Origin: Coleophoma eucalyptorum
Taxonomy: Eukaryota > Ascomycota > Leotiomycetes > Helotiales > Dermateaceae
Assembly: GCA_026120035.1 (NCBI GenBank)
Contig: JALRME010000020.1
Coordinates: forward strand, 248,001-312,000
Direction of reading: 5' to 3'
Length of the DNA: 64,000 nucleotides
Part shown: one piece after another, positions 45,883 through 57,658 of the stretch
Numbering within the stretch: the stretch's first letter is position 1
Layout of the letters: each line of letters starts with the position of its first letter
Translations under genes and position numbers: made by a program
The notes under the pieces: generated by a model
The model's input: only the letters and a program-made list of their open reading frames with translations
Told to the model about the DNA's origin: nothing
Database searches by the model: none

Positions 45883-47169
45883 TTATGGACCTTTGACCGT
45901 CCTGATGATACACGGGATTCCGTTTTCTGGGCATGTGAGGGTTCGATTAAGTCCTTTGTTCCAAGGACCAGTAGGACCACCCACATACTTATAGAAGCCG
46001 AAAAAGGGCTTGCCCTGTCTTGAATCACCCTCGGGGTACTGCTCATCTCCCCATTGGCCCTTGAAATTCATCGCGCCCAAGGGACTCGTCCCATTTCCAC
46101 CAGCCGAAAATGAACTATCTGTTGCGTTGTACACATACAAGTACGCATTCAGTGTCGGATCCCAAAGAACACCTTGCGATGTATGGTCGACAAGAAACCC
46201 AAATGGAAGATTCGCGTCCGGAATGCTATGATCATGCGAACCAACTACTGCGTAGTTTGCGTGACTGCCGGCTGCAGAGTATGATATCGGGCGTATATCC
46301 TCTTTCTCAACTGCACCGTAGGTGAAGGCTTGGCCATTCCCATGTTGACTGAACCATATAGTCTCGGGTTTTCCATCCTGAAATCGTATCATATTGTGTT
46401 CCCAATCCCCAATATGATCTCCCAACTCATGAAACAAAACAGTATTTCCTTGGTTGTAGGCATAGAAATACATGTAAAATGCATCGACACGTCCAGACCC
46501 GCGATCATTGATGATAATAGCACAACTGGAAGCTCCCTTTGTTTTCCCCTTTGAATCCGGAACCACGCCCTCCAGCCAGGTCGGATTTGTCGTAACATCG
46601 ATAGTGGATGTAAGGAAGACGTCCACACCGTTATTTCCATACTTGTTCAAAGCATCCAGATTATCAAGGGTGAGCGGATCTGGAGCGTCAACAATCGTGC
46701 TGAAGTTGACATCGGGATGGGTATTTTCGACTTGCGCGGATATATCAGAAGGGAAATATGTTTCGCTTTCGTCGAGCCATACCAATGGCGCTGTAACAAC
46801 TGGTCAGGGCTAGACAAGTGTGGGTGGGCTCTGCAGATGCCATACCATAATCTATAACATATTGGGGGAAGTTCGTGACTTGGAGTGCGCAGTCCGCGCG
46901 CGTGCAGACAGTTTGGCGTGCGAAGGCCAGGAAGCCATGCTGCCACAGGAAGTAGATGGCTGTGAGCAATAAGACAACCTGTAAGGTACTTCAATTCAGT
47001 ATTTCGCTCTCGATAATAGGCCTTTGGACTTAAATTGCAGGAAATAGCAGACCTGGTAACAGAGAACGGTCCATATATTGCTCCGCTTTGCCAAAGCTAG
47101 CGCCGTGCGCCTTTGTGCTTTGTTATGAACGCCGCCCTTCTCCAGCTGTAACTCGTTCATCGTCTCCAT
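45883..47169 (-). CDS. Vps62-like protein with N-terminal membrane anchor
   Basis: Fungal protein of the Vps62/DUF946 family (vacuolar sorting-associated protein 62-like). Exons 47169..47053, 46978..46846 and 46790..45883 (117+133+908 bp) give 385 residues. A single hydrophobic segment (VVLLLTAIYFLWQHGFLAF, about residues 40-58) is a membrane anchor or uncleaved signal. The conserved core includes APLVWLDESETYFPSDI, DAFYMYFYAYNQG, GDHIGDWEHNMIRF, WFSQHGNG and SAAGSHANYA, all hallmarks of the family. Sequons in the C-terminal half suggest a lumenal or extracellular position. Yeast Vps62 is linked to vacuolar sorting, but the molecular role is unknown. Start: two nearby in-frame ATGs (47169 and 47160). 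Confidence 0.88.
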
Positions 47170-48485
47170 TTTGTCGGAGACTGTGGTACTATGGGGATTG
47201 CATAAGTACTAGGAGTGTGTCGAATCAGTTCCTGTCGCTGACAGGCGATGCTGAAGCTTTAATGTCGGCCAGCTTGTCTTAGCTCGTCCCAGCAGCGTTC
47301 TGTCGGTATTGGCTGGTGGGCGGCGCGACCTAGTCATGCAGAGCCGGTCCGCATGTACTTGACAACTAGATGAGTTCTGGTGAAAGGACAACAAAGTAAC
47401 ACATGAGCCTGCAGTAGCAAGAGAGGCAGAACGTGTTATACTATGCAAGACGGGATTGGAGCATTGGCGGGGATGAATGTCTGGGTATCTGGAACTGATG
47501 GAATATATGAAGCAGGTATGACGATCCAATGCACCGAGCTCAATAATCTGCAGCATGTGATTGGCCTGCCGCACCCTTTGTCAGCATAACTGCCACCGTA
47601 CCAACAAGGGTGTCACAGGTCAACATCATGGAGTGTGAGGCAGCCCAGCGATACGTTCATCAAAAGCTTACTCCAGAGGGTCCAGAGGATCGATCGTATG
47701 GCCAGGGTCGGTACAGCCATGATGACTAGAGTATGACCCTCTCAACTTCCTGGAGGCTAGCTCTATGATCTCGTCACAAGGCCAAATTCACCACTTCTTC
47801 ATCAAGCATCGGTGTCTCAGCAGCTTCGAGCAAGACGCCATGGAAACTTTTGGCATAATAGAATTGTCTGCAGAGTGAGGCCATGAAAAAGACCCAGCAA
47901 GATGGTAACGATTATGATGATGAACACCAGCCGTATTGTCTCCAAGGGAAATTTCCTGAACATTGAACCTCTTACTTCCTCGGACAGTTGGGTACAAATG
48001 TTCCTCCTGATTCCGCTGTCCGGAACCCCGGGTTTACATCCTCTGGTTTATCCTGTTCCTTTTTACCCTTGCACTCCCCAATACTAGTCGTGCCCTCAGT
48101 GTCCCGTGATAGAGAGTCTTCAGTTAAGCTGACTACTACGTAAGCACGTAAGCGCGATCAAAGCATGCCTACCTAGCCACGGCCTTGCTATGATTACTGT
48201 ATACGCTAAAAAGCTTAAGCCAACATCTGTTCGATTGACCAGTCCAGCACTATGTTTACTGTAAATATCGTTCAATCTTGGCACCAAGCTGCTGCAGTCT
48301 AAGGTCTGCCTATAAATCTCTGTCCTGTGCATGGAGCAAACAGGATATCACATGAAGTTTACTTTTGAATTGGACACCCTTGTTCATATCAACCCTTCGG
48401 GACATACCTAACTGTAGGATACAGATACTATTATAACTATGTTTCTTCTAAGGAAGAACGGTCTAAGAAAAGCCAGATACAAGCC
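47170..48485. other. 1.3 kb intergenic region
   Basis: Promoter of the Vps62-like gene on the left and 3' flank of the amidohydrolase on the right. No supported gene. Confidence 0.45.
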
Positions 48486-49894
48486 CTAAATTTTCTTTCT
48501 GTTCATCCTAACCTTTTCCATTTCCGCCACAAGCCCGGAGAAGACATCATTCATATCTAGGCGCACCTGTTCCTCATCAACGCCCAGTACTTTCCGGCCC
48601 TGAACCACAATCCGGCCATCCACGATAACAGTATCCACTGCAGTACCATTGCAGCCAAAGACAAGGTGACTCTCCAACATCTTCCTTCTTTCCTCGACCG
48701 GACTTTTCAGCAGAGGGGTAAACATCAAATCTTTCTTAAGATCCAGAATAATAACATCTGCTTTCTTGCCCGCAGCAAGCACACCGGCATCAACACCGAG
48801 CGCCCTCGCGCCATTTTGAGTACCCATCCGCAACATCTGGCTTGCTGGTGCTATCTCTGAATCCTCAAGGCTGGCTTTTTGCATGTATGAAGCGATCTTG
48901 AGTGTTTCAAACATGTCTGTGGAATTATGACATTCACATGCATCCACGCCCAAGCCAACATTGATGCCAGCGGCAACCATATCATTCAACTTAGCAATGC
49001 CATTACCTAGCTTCGCGTTTGAGCCTGGATTGTGCGAGATGTGGGTTCCGGTCTCTGCAAAGAGTTTGAGATCTGTTTCTGTGAGATGGACACAATGAGC
49101 TGCAACGGTGTTCGGGCCCAAGAGACCCGCAGCATGTGCCATCTGAACAGGACTTTTACCATAGCGCTTCTGGGAATTCTCAATTTCGGATCTGCTTTCA
49201 CAAAGGTGAATGTGTAAGCCTGTATCAAGTTCCTTCTTCATTCGAGCTATGTGCTCAAGTAGAGGAACATCCGATAGGGGCATCCACTCCAAACCAAACC
49301 AGATTTTGATGCGTCCGTCTCCAGCATTGTGATTCTTATGGAATGCGTCGATATTATCTTCAACTGAATCCAGCTTGTGCTCCGGTAGTGCAATATCATT
49401 GCTTAGAACTGCACGGATGCCCGTTTCCAAAGCTGCAGAAGCAAGAGAGTCTAGATGGCGGTACATGTCATTAACGGTTGTGGTGCCACTCTTGAGAGCG
49501 GTGATATATGAATACAGAGCAGCAGTCTTAGCGCCTGCAGGTGTCAAAGCCCGAATGGACGGATACCAGACGGTGTCCAAATACTCCCATAGTGGCAGGT
49601 TATCGTTGAAGCCCTGTGGGACTTATTAGTCCTGGCTTTGAAATTAGATGCAACGAAACTCACTTTTGCGACCGCAGTATGGAAGTGAAGATCTACCAAG
49701 CCGGGCATGACCAGCTTGTCAGTGCCATCGATCCTGATGGTCTCACCATGATAAGCGTTTTCGGCGGAATCTAAAGATGATGCGCCGATGGCATATATTT
49801 TGTCCTCTCGAATATCAATGAACCCCGGATAGTAGAATGTATCTGCATCATCCAGGGTTAGGATGGTAGTGTTCTCGATTAGAATGCGCGTCAT
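48486..49894 (-). CDS. Amidohydrolase of the Atz/Trz (chlorohydrolase/deaminase) type
   Basis: Metal-dependent hydrolase of the amidohydrolase superfamily, close to cytosine/guanine deaminase-like and triazine-hydrolase-like proteins. Exons 49894..49664 and 49613..48486 (231+1128 bp) give 452 residues. The metal site is seen in VDLHFHTA (His70, His72), in LHIHLCES, in AAHCVHLTE and in the Asp of GLGVDACECHNSTDM. The last motif usually reads GTDGxxSNNxxDM; Asp and the final DM are kept, the middle is changed. The N- and C-terminal beta sandwich parts (TTILTLDDADTFYYPG, DTVIVDGRIVVQGRKVLG) are intact. It is probably cytosolic. The natural substrate could be a purine, pyrimidine or triazine-like amine; it cannot be chosen here. 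Confidence 0.9.
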
Positions 49895-51523
49895 AATGAA
49901 GGTTCTCTCCTTGCTTGCAGACGATCGTCGCAATCGGGTGTGGGTCAGCGCTAGAGAAGGAGTTTACTTGAAGCTCCGTGGACTTCCACGGACTTTGCGA
50001 TGTTGTTTAAGCTTTGAAGACGCAGTCAAATAACAGAAAACTCACTGCAGGTCTGACCTGAGTACCGATTTTGTAGCCCTCAATTGCCGGGCACAATCTC
50101 TGGTGGAGACCTGAGGAATGCCGTATTCCCGGCAGGCAGGCTGATTCCCGTGCATAAACCCAATGCTTACATACTAAGACATTATGAAGACAACTCCAGA
50201 GCGTCTTCGATATCCACTCTGGACAGCATGGCACGGGCAGGTCTGATTCCACCCTCACAGCGCATCTGGCGGTGGATATTCTGTACGCAGTACGAGGTGC
50301 GAAGTAGAGTGTTGTCTACAATAATAGAGGCTCTAGCTCTCTCGACACGGTAGATCGGACACGGCAACTTTGTAGCTAAGCTGTAAACGGTTAGCATGAT
50401 ATTTGTGCAACCCTCGACTTCGTGCAGAGGGCTACAGACGTTGGTACAGTGACAGCATACCTCATTCGGACGTATTTCGGATCGCCCCCTCTGGCACACC
50501 CTTCTTCCATCGTCACTTTATTCACGCAATCGCAGAGGCGGATCGGGCTTCCGCTCTATCGTGTTGGTCTAGTAAACTGCGGTACGGCTTGAACCGCATG
50601 TCAAGGGTGTAGGTTAGATGCGCCACAACCGTTGCCCCTTGGGATGAAGCCGCTACCCTGGGGAAGTTGATGTGATTTGAATTCTTCCATATACCTGCTT
50701 AGTCCCGGGGTGTTTCTCTGGTTTTCCACGTCGCTAAGCACAGTATCCCACTGATAACGATATGCAAGAAGAGCATTTGAGTGTATCCTTCAGAACTCGT
50801 TCGATAATGTCATACTCGAGGCTATCTTTCATAACATGCTCCTGATGTTACTCCTCCGCACTTTCAGGACACCAAGACTAGATGCAAATAAGGGTCTGTA
50901 GCCTTGAAGGATTAATAATACCCCATGCTTTTGCCACTACATTGTGTACATGTATGAAAGTATGGTTCATGGCAGTAATTTACTCCCCTGAACAGATGAT
51001 ATGCCGAGCCGATTTAATGATGAAGAAGCTGGTATCGCGTAGTATCAGAATGTGGCTCCCAAATCCATCCAGTGGTCCCAGATTATGAAACGATAAAAAG
51101 CTCTTGCCTATTCATTGGCTCGGTCTTTGGTGAGTGCCGGAGGCGATAACCAGCTATGTCATCGCTAAACTGTCTTTTCAAGCTTTGCAACGTGCAGCTC
51201 CTGCACAACTTTGCAGCACGGATGACGGAGTCAAGGCTTGAAATGATACCTTGCCATGTCTACCGTCTGCGGGAGCGGCTGACGGAAAGCTTGAGTCGTA
51301 CTCATTGCGTACTAACCAGGCCGATTCGTGAAGGGAGTTTATTCGGTGGGTACCGAGTGTCTGAAAATTATACAGTGCCGTACTCCAAAGAGAATCGCGC
51401 AGAGAGGGATAGAGTCAGTATAGCCCCCATCCTATTCACATGCACCGGAGAAGTCTCGCTCATGTAACAAGGAAAGGGGGCAATAGCATACAAATTGTGC
51501 AACGCAGGTGTGTATCTTGACTG

Positions 51524-51530
51524 TATATAA
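51524..51530 (+). promoter_or_regulatory. Putative TATA box of the NRPS-like gene
   Basis: TATATAA lies about 90 bp upstream of the start codon at 51620, followed by the pyrimidine-rich leader repeat. Confidence 0.5.
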
Positions 51531-51579
51531 GAGCCCTTCACCTCGACCTTTCTAGAGCTTCTATCATTCAATCAATCTC

Positions 51580-51612
51580 TTCAACTCTTTCAACTTTTTC
51601 AACTCTTTCATC
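51580..51612 (+). repeat. TTCAACTYT leader repeat
   Basis: Three 9-bp units of the form TTCAACTCT/TTCAACTTT occur in tandem just before the start codon, making a CT-rich leader typical of well-expressed fungal genes. Confidence 0.65.
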
Positions 51613-51619
51613 AAGTATA

Positions 51620-54600
51620 ATGCCTTCAGCTACTCAAGCCCCCGACTATGGACGACGCCTTCTACCAAGTCTGATTGACGACGAAGCACATTACAACCCT
51701 CATTTTGTTCCATACTCGTTCCCATTGACTGAAAATCCTGCAGATGGGTTTAGGGACATAACGAACAAAGTTTACGCAAATGCCATCAATCGTACAGCTT
51801 GGTGGTTCGAATCGCAGTTTGGCAAAAGCTCCTCTTTTGAGAGTGTGGGATATATCGGACCAAGTGCGTGTAATAAAACCTGGATATACTACATGGACTG
51901 ACTTTTGTTTAGATGACCTGAGATACATGATTTTAACTGTTGCCGCAGTGAAATGCGGTTGGAAGGTAAGACTTTTCCTTAACCTCAATACCTTGCCCTT
52001 CTTCGCTCTATTCAAGAGCGATTACTTTAGATCTTTCCTGACATGGCTGGATCAAAATATTTTGATCAGTTGCTAAATAATCTATAGGTAGTCCTCCTTT
52101 CCCCAAGAAATAGCCTCGATGGACATCTCGCAGTCATTAGCAAGTCGGAGTGTAATGCTTGGGTTACCCCTTCACAAATGCCCGCAGGTGTCGACAAAAT
52201 CCTAGAGAAGCGAAATATGCGCCTCGCGACGATACCAGAGCTTGTCGACCTCGTTGAAGAGTCGCCTGTCAAGCACTACCCATACAATAAGACGTTTGAC
52301 GAAGCTAGATTTGAACCCTTTTGTGTTCTACACACATCAGGATCTACAGGACTACCTAAGCCAATCGTCATCAAGCATGGATGGCTTACCGCCACGGATG
52401 CTCAGCACAACCTTCCCATGGTAGAAGGTCGCCCACCAGTCACACATGCCCTCTCTTACCCACACCAGTCGTACTCAACCTTCCCAAATTATCATGTTAG
52501 TTTTGCTAAAGCTTTGTTTATGAATGTGCTGACAATAAGTAGGCAGCTGGACTACTCATGAATTACTCACTTCCCTTCTATTTTGGGCTTAGAATTGTTC
52601 TCGGTCCGCCTGGACAACCTATCTCCGTTGATTTGATCAACTCGATATTTGAGCATGGAGATGTTGATTCTTCAATGTTAGCACCATCCTCATTGGAATC
52701 TATGTCAAATTCCGCCGAGTCTTTAGAAATAATGGAGAAGCACAGTTTTGTAGTAACTGCTGGAGGTACGCCGCCCATTGAGTTTCTGCCATATAACATT
52801 TCTCACACATTTCTAGGTCCACTAAGTCGCGATGCTGGAAATAAATTTAGTTCAGTGACAAGAGTGATTAGTGTTATCGGAGTTACTGAAGGTGGTTGGT
52901 TCCCAACAATCCTCCCGGAACGTGAAGACTGGCAATACTTCCACTACCATCCTTCTGCTGGCTTCGAGTTTCGAGAGCACTCCGATGGTCTCTACGAACA
53001 CTTTGTGGTCCGGAATCCGAAATATGACCCCTATCAAGGTTATTTCGTGACTTTTCCGGATTTGGATGAGGTCTCGATCAAAGACTTGTATTCGAAACAT
53101 CCAACCAAGCCAGATCGTTGGATGTATAGAGGTAAGAAAAGATAGGATTTCATTGGCAATCACAAGGCTGACAACTACCAGGTCGTGCCGATCATATCAT
53201 CGTTCTTTCAAATGGCGAGAAGTTAAATCCTCTCGATATGGAGTTCACAATAAACGACCACCCTGCTGTCCAAACTAGTTTGATTGTTTGTAACCTATCT
53301 CCGTCTAATTAGCTACACTCAACTAACCATTTGCCAGATTGGACAAGGACGGTTTCAGACTGTGGCCTTGATTCAATTGAAGGAACCAATGCCAATCTCA
53401 CCTTCTGAAGCAACAGCGTTGCAAGAAGGTATCTGGGAGTATGTGAAGGCAGCAAATTCTCAAGCTCCCGCGCATGCCCAAGTACACAAGGACTACATCA
53501 TGTATGCCACACAAGACAAGCCATTTGTGCTTGCGCCAAAAGGAAGTGTTCTTCGTACGGAAACTCTCAGGTTATACGAAGCCGAAATCGATAACTTCTA
53601 CAAAGAAGCGGAGTCAAGGACTCCCGTTGACGGGGTGGAGTTTGATTTAACCTCGCTCGAGACGGTGACTGATAGCGTTGGAAAGCTTTTCAAAGTTATG
53701 CTTGGCCACGAAATTGGTCCCCAAGATGATGCTTTCTCGGCTGGTTTGGATTCATTGTCTGTGTTCTCCATTCTGCGCAACCTTCGTGCGGCTCTCAAAA
53801 CAGTACCAGATTCTGAGCAAGCGTCCAAGAAGCTCACTGCCACCACCATTTACGGGAATCCAACCATCGAAAAGCTCTCCAAAGCTTTCTTTGGAATCGT
53901 GCATCCAGAAACTGTCGACGAGAAAGATATTGAACAAGAGACTCTGAAGACAATGGAGTGTTTATTGGAAAAGTACACTTCCAATCTTCCGAAGAGGCAA
54001 GCACCAATTATTAGTTCGACTACCGAAGCATCGGTTATTCTTACTGGCAGTACCGGATCTATGGGTTCGTATATCTTAAACGACCTTTTATCTCGACCAC
54101 ACATCAAAAACATTTACTGTCTCAACCGTGCTACAGATGGAAGAAAAAAGCAAACTGAGAGCAGTGGTAGTCGTGGCTTGTCAACGTCTTGGCCAGTTGA
54201 TCGAGTCCACTTCCTCAAGGCGGACATGTCGAAGATGGACTTTGGGTTGGAGAAGTCAGCCTACGAAGAACTACTTCAAAACACAACCCATATAATCCGT
54301 AAGTCTAGTGTCCTGCAATTAAATAAATCCAGATATCCTAATATCAAATAGATAATCAGTGGCAAGTTGACTTCAACTTAAATGTTTCATCATTCGAGCC
54401 TCACATCCGAGGTGTTCGCAACTTTGTCGACTTTTCCGTGAAAAGCAAGCATGGCGCCGATATCTTTTTTGTTTCTTCCGTGGCTGTTGGTATGCAGCAA
54501 GGCGTTAACGACCCCATTCCTGAAACCCCTATTACAAAGCTCTCTTTGGCTGAGGGCGGATATGGACAATCCAAATTGATTTCAGAGTTGATACTGAAGG

Positions 54601-55257
54601 CTGCGGCCAGCGAGAGTAATATTCCATGCACCGTCTGCAGAGTAGGACAGATCTCTGGTCCAGTCAATACTGAGGCAGGGTCTTGGAACAAGCAGGAGTG
54701 GTTTCCAACCGTAAGTTCTTTCCTCGTGTTGTAGGATTGTAAGCTGATATAGCACGTAGATCATCTCGACTTCCAAATACCTCCAGCGACTTCCAAATTC
54801 CCTAGCATCCATGTCACGAATTGACTGGCTTCCAGTCAACACCCTCTCCTCTATCCTTCTCGAGCTCGCCTCCCTGGATGCGCTCCCCAAGGAACCACGC
54901 ACCGCTAATCAAAATGGCGAGGTCAGAATCGTGCACACCGTAAACCCATCGACGGTACCATGGTCGACGCTCATCCCTGCAGTGACCAAGCACCTTGGCA
55001 GTTCTGTCAAAGTTGTAGAGTGGGAGGAATGGCTTGCAGCACTTGAGGAAAGTGCCAAGAATGAAGGAGATGTCGAGAAGAACCCAGGAATCAAGCTCTT
55101 GGACTTCTATCAGGGTTTGGACGCCGCTGCGAAGTTAGGCCTTGAATGCCCGATTTATGAGACGGAAAAGACGGTTGCTAAAAGTGAGATTTTGAGAACA
55201 CTGGGTCCGGTCAAAGAGGAATGGATGAGTGAATGGTTGCGGCAATGGGGTTTTTAG
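51620..55257 (+). CDS. NRPS-like carboxylic acid reductase (A-T-R)
   Basis: Multidomain enzyme that activates a carboxylic acid as adenylate, loads it on a carrier and reduces it to aldehyde or alcohol with NAD(P)H. Eight exons, 51620..51863, 51913..51965, 52088..52495, 52543..53131, 53182..53285, 53338..54298, 54352..54710 and 54760..55257 (3216 bp), give 1071 residues. A domain: LHTSGSTGLPKP (about 180), SVIGVTEGGWFP, YRGRADHIIVLSNGEKLNP. T domain: DDAFSAGLDSLSVF with the phosphopantetheine Ser at about 605. R domain: ILTGSTGSMGSYIL (about 702-712) and catalytic GYGQSK (Tyr857, Lys861). There is no condensation domain. Length and order match fungal NRPS-like reductases for aryl or amino acids. 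All motifs are intact. The substrate is unknown. Confidence 0.93.
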
Positions 55258-55359
55258 GTTAAAGCGAATGCATTTTTTTAGATTGACTTGCTAGGCATTA
55301 CTTACTTATATTAAAAGGCATTTCCTAAAATTCAAGATATACATGTATCTATATTTATT

Positions 55360-57243
55360 TCAGTATATGGCAAAGGTTTGTTCAGTGGATGTTCCGGATC
55401 TATAGTCACTCATCGCTTGTCCTTCCATAATACCGTCGATGTAAACCTCGCCGATTAGCTTCCAATGATCATCTACACTTCGCAAAACAACTGGGAAGTC
55501 GCACCCGAAAAGCACAACGACCTTGTCGCCCTCTTGACTAAACTGCGGCGCAAGTCCAACAAGCCTACTATCCGTTACGATAAGACGTTTGGCATGCATT
55601 CTAAGTGCAGCTGACGCAGCCATTGCACGTTGGCGCTTCTCGAGCATTTCATCATTAACCTCCTCTCCGGAGTGGAGTAGAAGCCCAGGAGATCCGTCTT
55701 TTATCAGATGCGGCAAAACCGTTCTTATAAGACCAAAGAATAGAGGAAGGCGTTGTGATAGCTCTTCTTTGAAGTCTCCTTCTGCGTACGAAGGAGCCCA
55801 TGAGCCACCACAAAAAGTCCTTCCAAACACAGCAAGATCCTCCGGTGCAGAACCTACATTTTCTATGAAAACTTTCCACCAATTGTGGAATTTCAACAGC
55901 GTGGGCTCAACCACACTTTCTGGGCCGTCAACATAAACAGGCTCGGCTACCGCCTTGATGGTATCTACCACAAAGCCCGCGGCACTTAGAACTTCTCCGT
56001 TGTTCGAGAACGAAATATTCATAGATGAAGTTCCCGACGCTGAGAAGCGTGGCTTCCGTGAACGCAGACCTATAGGCCGATGCGCAGGGTAGAGGTCCCT
56101 CCGCTCCCAATCCGTAACCCACGAAGGCAAACCAAAGATATCCGTATCATTTTGCTGAATGCAGATGACATTAAGACCCCCAGTACTTTTAATGAGATGC
56201 CGTGCTGTATGTATATATGTGTCCCGCACAGAGCGATCATAATCAATCTTCCCGAAACTCTCCCGGTCAGCTGAGATGCCGACAATACCATACACCTTGT
56301 CCCGAGGATCAGTAGCGCTCTTACTCATATGCGCAACCATGAGATCAAATAAACTCGGTAGATTCGCTCTGTAGAGCGGCGCTGCGGATTTTACTGCCAT
56401 TCTCAATACTGCGAGTTTTTTCGGCCCGCCTGTCATGAGACTGAATAGCGAAGTCGGATCGTCATGGTAGATCGAGCCACGTAAAAGTGCTCTCACATCC
56501 GATAATTTGTCGCAGACTTCCTCCAATACCGGCCATGGGATGGAATCGGAGCTGTAGTAGGCGGTGGCTTTGTTTGCGCAAGCTACTTCCTGCACGACCC
56601 AGATACGCCAGAAATAGTCGCGGCGGAAAAATATGATCAGAGCGTTGAATTCTTCTGCGCGTGAAGACCCAACCAGGTCTGCTAATGCATGGCTGTTCCT
56701 GGGACATTCCGAAATCTGCTTGATTAATTGCCAAGCTAGGTGCCCGCTGGAGGAGGCATCTTCAGGCCCAAGCCAGATTGCAACTTCGTGTGCATGCTGG
56801 TAAATGAGACGCATCTTCTCCACTTGCTCACGCTTTTCGTCGTGATCATCTTGGTTGATGCATAACGCATCTATCCAAATCCAAAGAGGCTGATCATCTC
56901 GGCGCCGAAGTTTCCGGAGGGCTATCTCTAAGGTTCTCGTGATAGGGTGAAGTTCTCCTTCGAGATATATCCGGCCTATATCGCGCTCATATGTTGGACC
57001 CCACGCATATGAAAGAGCGGAATACTGAAGCGGGCTGTCCCGTGAGAGGGGGACTAGGTGGCAATGGACATCCTCAGTCTCTGCCAAGGCCGGTCTGATT
57101 TCCACTACTCTGATTTGATTCTCCTCAAGTGGTTTATAAGGGCCGTGGGTTGCAAACTGGTGAGTGGAATTTGTAGGCGACGGTATGGAAGTTTGCGTTT
57201 GTGATAAGCGAGGCGCCATTTCAATGTTACATGATTTCCGCAA
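55360..57243 (-). CDS. HET-domain (heterokaryon incompatibility) protein
   Basis: Single-exon gene of 627 residues; the more usual start may be the internal Met at about residue 9 (MAPRLSQTQ). The HET domain (PF06985) spans about residues 65-230, with its three classic segments: LQYSALSYAWGP, LWIWIDALCINQDD, and HEVAIWLGPED, followed by FFRRDYFWRIWVVQEVACA. The C-terminal half includes DPRDKVYGIVGIS and FLAVFGRT-like strands and ends without a known effector domain. HET proteins trigger cell death on contact with non-self partners and are abundant in Pezizomycotina. Whether this one takes part in incompatibility is unknown. It lies tail-to-tail with the NRPS-like gene, 102 bp between stop codons. 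Confidence 0.92.
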   Translation of the reverse strand: MRKSCNIEMAPRLSQTQTSIPSPTNSTHQFATHGPYKPLEENQIRVVEIRPALAETEDVHCHLVPLSRDSPLQYSALSYAWGPTYERDIGRIYLEGELHPITRTLEIALRKLRRRDDQPLWIWIDALCINQDDHDEKREQVEKMRLIYQHAHEVAIWLGPEDASSSGHLAWQLIKQISECPRNSHALADLVGSSRAEEFNALIIFFRRDYFWRIWVVQEVACANKATAYYSSDSIPWPVLEEVCDKLSDVRALLRGSIYHDDPTSLFSLMTGGPKKLAVLRMAVKSAAPLYRANLPSLFDLMVAHMSKSATDPRDKVYGIVGISADRESFGKIDYDRSVRDTYIHTARHLIKSTGGLNVICIQQNDTDIFGLPSWVTDWERRDLYPAHRPIGLRSRKPRFSASGTSSMNISFSNNGEVLSAAGFVVDTIKAVAEPVYVDGPESVVEPTLLKFHNWWKVFIENVGSAPEDLAVFGRTFCGGSWAPSYAEGDFKEELSQRLPLFFGLIRTVLPHLIKDGSPGLLLHSGEEVNDEMLEKRQRAMAASAALRMHAKRLIVTDSRLVGLAPQFSQEGDKVVVLFGCDFPVVLRSVDDHWKLIGEVYIDGIMEGQAMSDYRSGTSTEQTFAIY

Positions 57244-57658
57244 TACGGTCGACTTTTGTTTAGCTTTTGCGGTGGGTTATCGTTACTGCTCCAAGACCCA
57301 AGAAGGGGTTGGATGAGAACCTCAGGTCATCTCATCGAGATCTGGCCTGCCCCTGCAAGTTCTAGCTGAAAAGCGCATGCAGATCACTGCCTCGGACTAC
57401 GAATTACAAACTCCGGCGTATATCTCGTACCACAAACGCTGTTGCTGTTGCACTTTCTCTTCATCCGTTCAGCACTCAACCCCGAGCAAGCACGGTAGTT
57501 GAAGCGTGGTTCTTAACACCCCCATGGTCTACATATGAACCATTGAATGCCATCCACTCTATTCTTCAGCACCAATTTGTTAACTTTGGTAAAATCCAAC
57601 TCTTGTTTACTACGTCTTGCTGCTACTTTCCGTCTCCTTTCTCCAGCCGAAACTGAAC
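57244..57658. other. Divergent promoter region between HET and phosphatase genes
   Basis: It serves two genes transcribed apart. No gene seen. Confidence 0.5.

Larger units (their letters stand above)
49895..51619. other. 1.7 kb divergent intergenic region
   Basis: Promoters of the amidohydrolase (left) and of the NRPS-like gene (right). Opposing short frames at 50007-50612 have no motif. No gene is called. Confidence 0.45.
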
